Below are positions 50,501-51,425 of a stretch of 51,425 nucleotides of DNA, one piece after another (position 1 is the stretch's first letter; the number at the start of each line of letters is the position of its first letter). The DNA is taken from NCBI GenBank assembly GCA_018692925.1, contig JABHLH010000012.1, positions 1 through 51,425 of the forward strand, in the 5' to 3' direction. Made by a program: the position numbers and the translations under genes. Source of the stretch: an archaeon (lineage in GTDB: Archaea; Nanobdellota; Nanobdellia; SCGC-AAA011-G17; GW2011-AR17). The notes under the pieces were generated by a model. That model was not told the origin of the DNA. It was given only the letters and a program-made list of their open reading frames with translations, and searched no databases.

Positions 50501-51425
50501 TAGTTCAGGATCTAATACTCATGGGGCAGCAGGAAGTATTTATTTAATCTCAAATAGTATTATAGGTTCTGGAAATATTAGTGCAAATAGTGGAGCGAGC
50601 ACAAATGGTTATAGTTCAAGTTCTGCTGGAAGAATTGCAATTTATTATACTACAAATAGTTTTACTGGTTTTATTTCTGCAACACCTGGTAAAGCTACAG
50701 TTAATTATAGACATGGTTCTGCAGGAACAATTTATCTTAAAGATGTAATCAATGATTATAGTAATTTAACTATTTGGGGAAATGATTTATCTGTTAAAAA
50801 AACTTATTTGAATGAAAGTATTTTTGATGAATCCACATTAAATAATTTGAATATTTATGGGAATGCAAGTCTCGATATTGATATGAATTTATCTGTTTTG
50901 AGTGATAAATTATATGTTGAATCTGGTTCTGTTCTTAATCAAACTGGAATGTTTGCAATGAATAATATTTCAAATCTAACTCTTGCAGGAACTTTAATTT
51001 TATCCAATTATAGTTTTAATCAAAGTATGGTTGTTCGATTGTTAAGTCAGTCCGTTTTATCACATAAAAAAAATAATGATACTAATTTGTATGTTATTAA
51101 TATTAGTGCGGTAAATTTTACAATTGAAAACCAAGCAGTAGTTAGTGGTGTTGATAGAGGATATAAAAGTAGTTTTGGACCAGGAGCTCCAAAAATTAGT
51201 GATATGGGTGGATCTCATGGTGGGTTTTCTCCTAGAAATCATAGGTGGCCTTATGGAAGTGTGACAGCTCCTCTTGATTTAGGTAGTGGTGCTCAAGGAA
51301 TTGGTGCTGGTGCTGGTGCTGGTGCTATTTATCTTAACATTTCAAATAATTTAACTGTTGATGGCTATATTAGTGTTAATGCTACAAGTATAACAGGTAA
51401 TGGTGCTGGTGCTGGTGGTAGTATT
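44511..51425 (+). CDS. Giant repeat surface protein with LamG-like domains (truncated by window end)
   Basis: The frame is open from ATG 44511 to the window edge (2305 codons) with no stop. Residues 1-40 are cytosolic-looking: HKKVIKGREYYYTTLREG, then K-x-K-x-IYLG. A membrane segment (about 52-70) follows. Outside come a Ser/Asp stretch and a long Glu/Val/Thr acidic stretch (about 85-270), beta-rich regions with many N-x-S/T sites, and two concanavalin/LamG-like domains (about 700-920 and 1040-1215). These end in FNGSIDDVRVYNRSLNIDQI and FDGIIDDVLIFNSTLSEQQI. From about 1280 onward are repeats of about 295 residues. It is probably a type II-anchored adhesin or surface filament. The N-terminal Y-Y-Y...Y-L-G motif is an unusual start for an exported protein. 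Confidence 0.8.
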   Translation, partial: MHKKVIKGREYYYTTLREGSKTKTIYLGSTLSDAKKKESELKGDDGNKLFVYSMVFLLIFCGLTTLFVANFANVGDIGIDFDKIGFTVAEESSDSSGESVASAPSSDSSDSSSDSSSDSSGDSSGDSSSDSSSDSSSDSSSDSSGESVAETPAEETVEETVEETTEEVVEETVEEIVEEVVEEIVEEVVEEVVEETVESGSGGSSPSIPEETVEEIVNETIEDTIEETINETIVDVPTNESIEIVNETVEEIVNESIDLINETVVDLIVNESVEIIIDINITSNLTIGNVSLVNVTNSTLLNVSVSTNTSIYGVNGSEETTQYGAVVGQPVMWKKKIVLTEEVDILEIELPPNAENLSFVEIENEVEVEVDLDLVYINQSGIIENIQDTELVEPEVMSLGFIWEIFDYLFSITGMVVLEENVTVEENLNLPENVTVIVEENVSELEIEYYTEAPQAFEVNTSTGKIVTISSETHYENILSFAFVEDTELSGIKLYWLVNGTRLEFEFDAYDTNENNLVDYIEWVTPHLSNESFEISLSVLNIQSYPAVGGDWIVEFNTTGSANLTITPYNGTLFGVDLNFTELGCGDDLVNYTLNETAVFVENYTCNNLTSHEMSKVLTEGPHTIEFTFGNLTGYAYNDATNGPTQSIPILNSTSGTNSTTDNLTLYNQSTAEADGDNVKNIYAWKVNGAPFEILNLPFEGESTTSLTQDYSYLNHTVTAESAPTWYNTGGHDNWGYYAFKDNPDAIRVPYFETTGNSGEQISAFMWMKKDFNDQPYNQNLLAHNDWGNSQRSWAIGLSESTDLLVQVILFEDGAGAAKKQFYGDTIVSDLDWHHVGFVWDTGVLKLYVDGEEETVTAVTNDTFTTVHLSTADVIVGSQLSNNGATNGFNGSIDDVRVYNRSLNIDQIRLLYNNQTNVIHNTMTEVGDVWIGNVTPNDGYVSGGSNESVSLTVINGKPIIDSLILNSSSLTNTYLENLTANVVVSDVDGNATKVIYDWRKSGSSVAVVNMPFEAGSNTSQDYSTNSLNATVIGDSAWNSTEGHDGFGAQSFSGSTPALYLGDSFLDGFTEATFSTWVYHYTLTTDDDIFAVGSHGSSSPFIFWRDEASPDHYGFLINDNSATYSGAFYSSFVPVINNWTHLALTFTGNDNVRLFINGEEDANSPFDITGVDDILDSTDLFLIGNDDNHAKPFDGIIDDVLIFNSTLSEQQIIALYQNRTDLIVSQETNENDNWSVAATATDGTDASELSITDDLIILSLPPGPYLDCPDTYGNYTMTSDLFWGNSSMVCNQITISTGTILTLNSTAVGRAVNITANDLTIESGGVLSVVDMGFAKQEGPGYLGANDNYASHYAGYGAGIIHSTKKIYGSVTKPMDLGSGSDREPGAGAVFLNISNTLTVDGFISANSSSGSYTRGTGGSIYINTSVFSGSGNISANSGACTNGYPTSSAGRIAIYYTTNSFTGFISATPGKATTVANQGSAGTIYLKDVVNNYSNLTIWGNDLSSRKTYLNESILDESTLNNLNVYGGADLDIDMNLSVLSDKLYVESGSVLNQTGMFAMNNISNLTIAGTLILSNYSFNKSMNVHMYGDSTLTTHKNNNSKDYLINISAVNFTIENNAFLEVLDKGYALMEGLGYMGNNDYYGAQYTGYAGDTRQNTDKIYGSVTKPMDLGSGSNRESGAGAIFLNISDTLTVDGSISANSSSGSYTHGAGGSIYLISDSFTGLGNISANSGASTNGYSSSSAGRIAIYYTTNSFTGFISATPGKASIGYRHGSAGTIYLKDSLKDYGNLTIWGNDLSGKKTYLNESILDESILNNLNVYGGADLDIDMNLSVLSDKLYVESGTVLNQTGMFAMNNISNLTIGGTLILSNYSFNKSMNVHMYGDSSLTTNVNNNSIDYLINISAVNFTIEKNAILEVLDKGYARFEGPGYMGNNNYYGAQYAGYGGDTQQNTDKIYGSVTKPLDLGSGSNNYQGAGIIFLNISDTLTVDGSISANSSSGSNTHGAAGSIYLISNSIIGSGNISANSGASTNGYSSSSAGRIAIYYTTNSFTGFISATPGKATVNYRHGSAGTIYLKDVINDYSNLTIWGNDLSVKKTYLNESIFDESTLNNLNIYGNASLDIDMNLSVLSDKLYVESGSVLNQTGMFAMNNISNLTLAGTLILSNYSFNQSMVVRLLSQSVLSHKKNNDTNLYVINISAVNFTIENQAVVSGVDRGYKSSFGPGAPKISDMGGSHGGFSPRNHRWPYGSVTAPLDLGSGAQGIGAGAGAGAIYLNISNNLTVDGYISVNATSITGNGAGAGGSI
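48603..51425 (+). repeat. 885-bp tandem repeats within the terminal surface protein gene
   Basis: The block encoding KIYGSVTKPMDLGSGS starts at 48603, 49488 and 50373, exactly 885 bases (295 codons) apart. A degenerate fourth copy (YGSVTAPLDLGSGA) begins near 51252, 873 bases after the third. Long stretches between the anchors, such as 49033-49200 and 49918-50085, are nearly identical at the DNA level. High nucleotide identity points to recent duplication or gene conversion. Confidence 0.9.

Noticed and set aside
1..51425. tRNA or rRNA genes and insertion sequences
   Set aside because: I looked in the intergenic gaps for cloverleaf-like GC-richer segments, CCA-type ends and terminal inverted repeats with transposase genes and saw none. 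Introns in tRNA genes could still be missed by eye.

Overview
The window looks like part of the chromosome of a low-GC archaeon, most likely a DPANN lineage of the Woesearchaeota/Pacearchaeota kind. It encodes Orc1/Cdc6, both subunits of the archaea-specific DNA polymerase D, membrane-anchored LonB protease and HtpX. Many genes have a TATA box about 24 to 28 bases upstream of the start codon and no ribosome binding site, which is the archaeal leaderless pattern. The lineage is inferred from gene content and composition only; no rRNA gene is present to settle it.

Left part (1-10016). Most genes lie on the minus strand: a 2H phosphoesterase, two paralogous coiled-coil plus winged-helix proteins with arrays of short repeats spaced about 11 bp in front of them, a possible SecB-fold protein, arginyl-tRNA synthetase, a small winged-helix protein, a kinase-dCMP deaminase fusion, LonB, a PRC-barrel protein and small unknown proteins.

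Origin (about 10085-10560). A 588-base gene-free stretch lies directly upstream of cdc6. It carries four sequences resembling origin recognition boxes, with G-strings, around a very A+T-rich core. Gene orientation is mostly minus to its left and mostly plus to its right, as expected around a replication origin. cdc6 overlaps the gene for the small PolD subunit. The large-subunit gene lies about 8.9 kb further on, beyond a 7.5 kb gene for a Cys/Trp-rich surface protein and two minus-strand genes.

Middle part (22-39 kb). This holds DP2, PRPP synthetase, a Maf-deoxyribosyltransferase-like fusion, a winged-helix regulator, seryl-tRNA synthetase, a lipoprotein, two tandem PIN-like proteins with near-identical promoters, MutS, a lipoprotein with an HELWH metalloprotease motif, MutL with an endonuclease motif, and a bPH2-type membrane protein. 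Replication, mismatch repair and nucleotide-pool functions cluster within about 30 kb of the origin.

Right part (39-51 kb). This is dominated by surface proteins: a 970-residue NosD-like beta-helix protein with a C-terminal membrane anchor, and a protein of more than 2300 residues that runs off the window end and contains 885-bp internal repeats. Between them lie a metallophosphoesterase, a DUF1858 protein and HtpX.

The best candidate for something undescribed is the locus at 1.0-2.8 kb: two related coiled-coil/winged-helix genes with helically phased repeat arrays at their promoters, about 8 kb from the origin. It resembles either an autoregulatory circuit or a centromere-like partition site.
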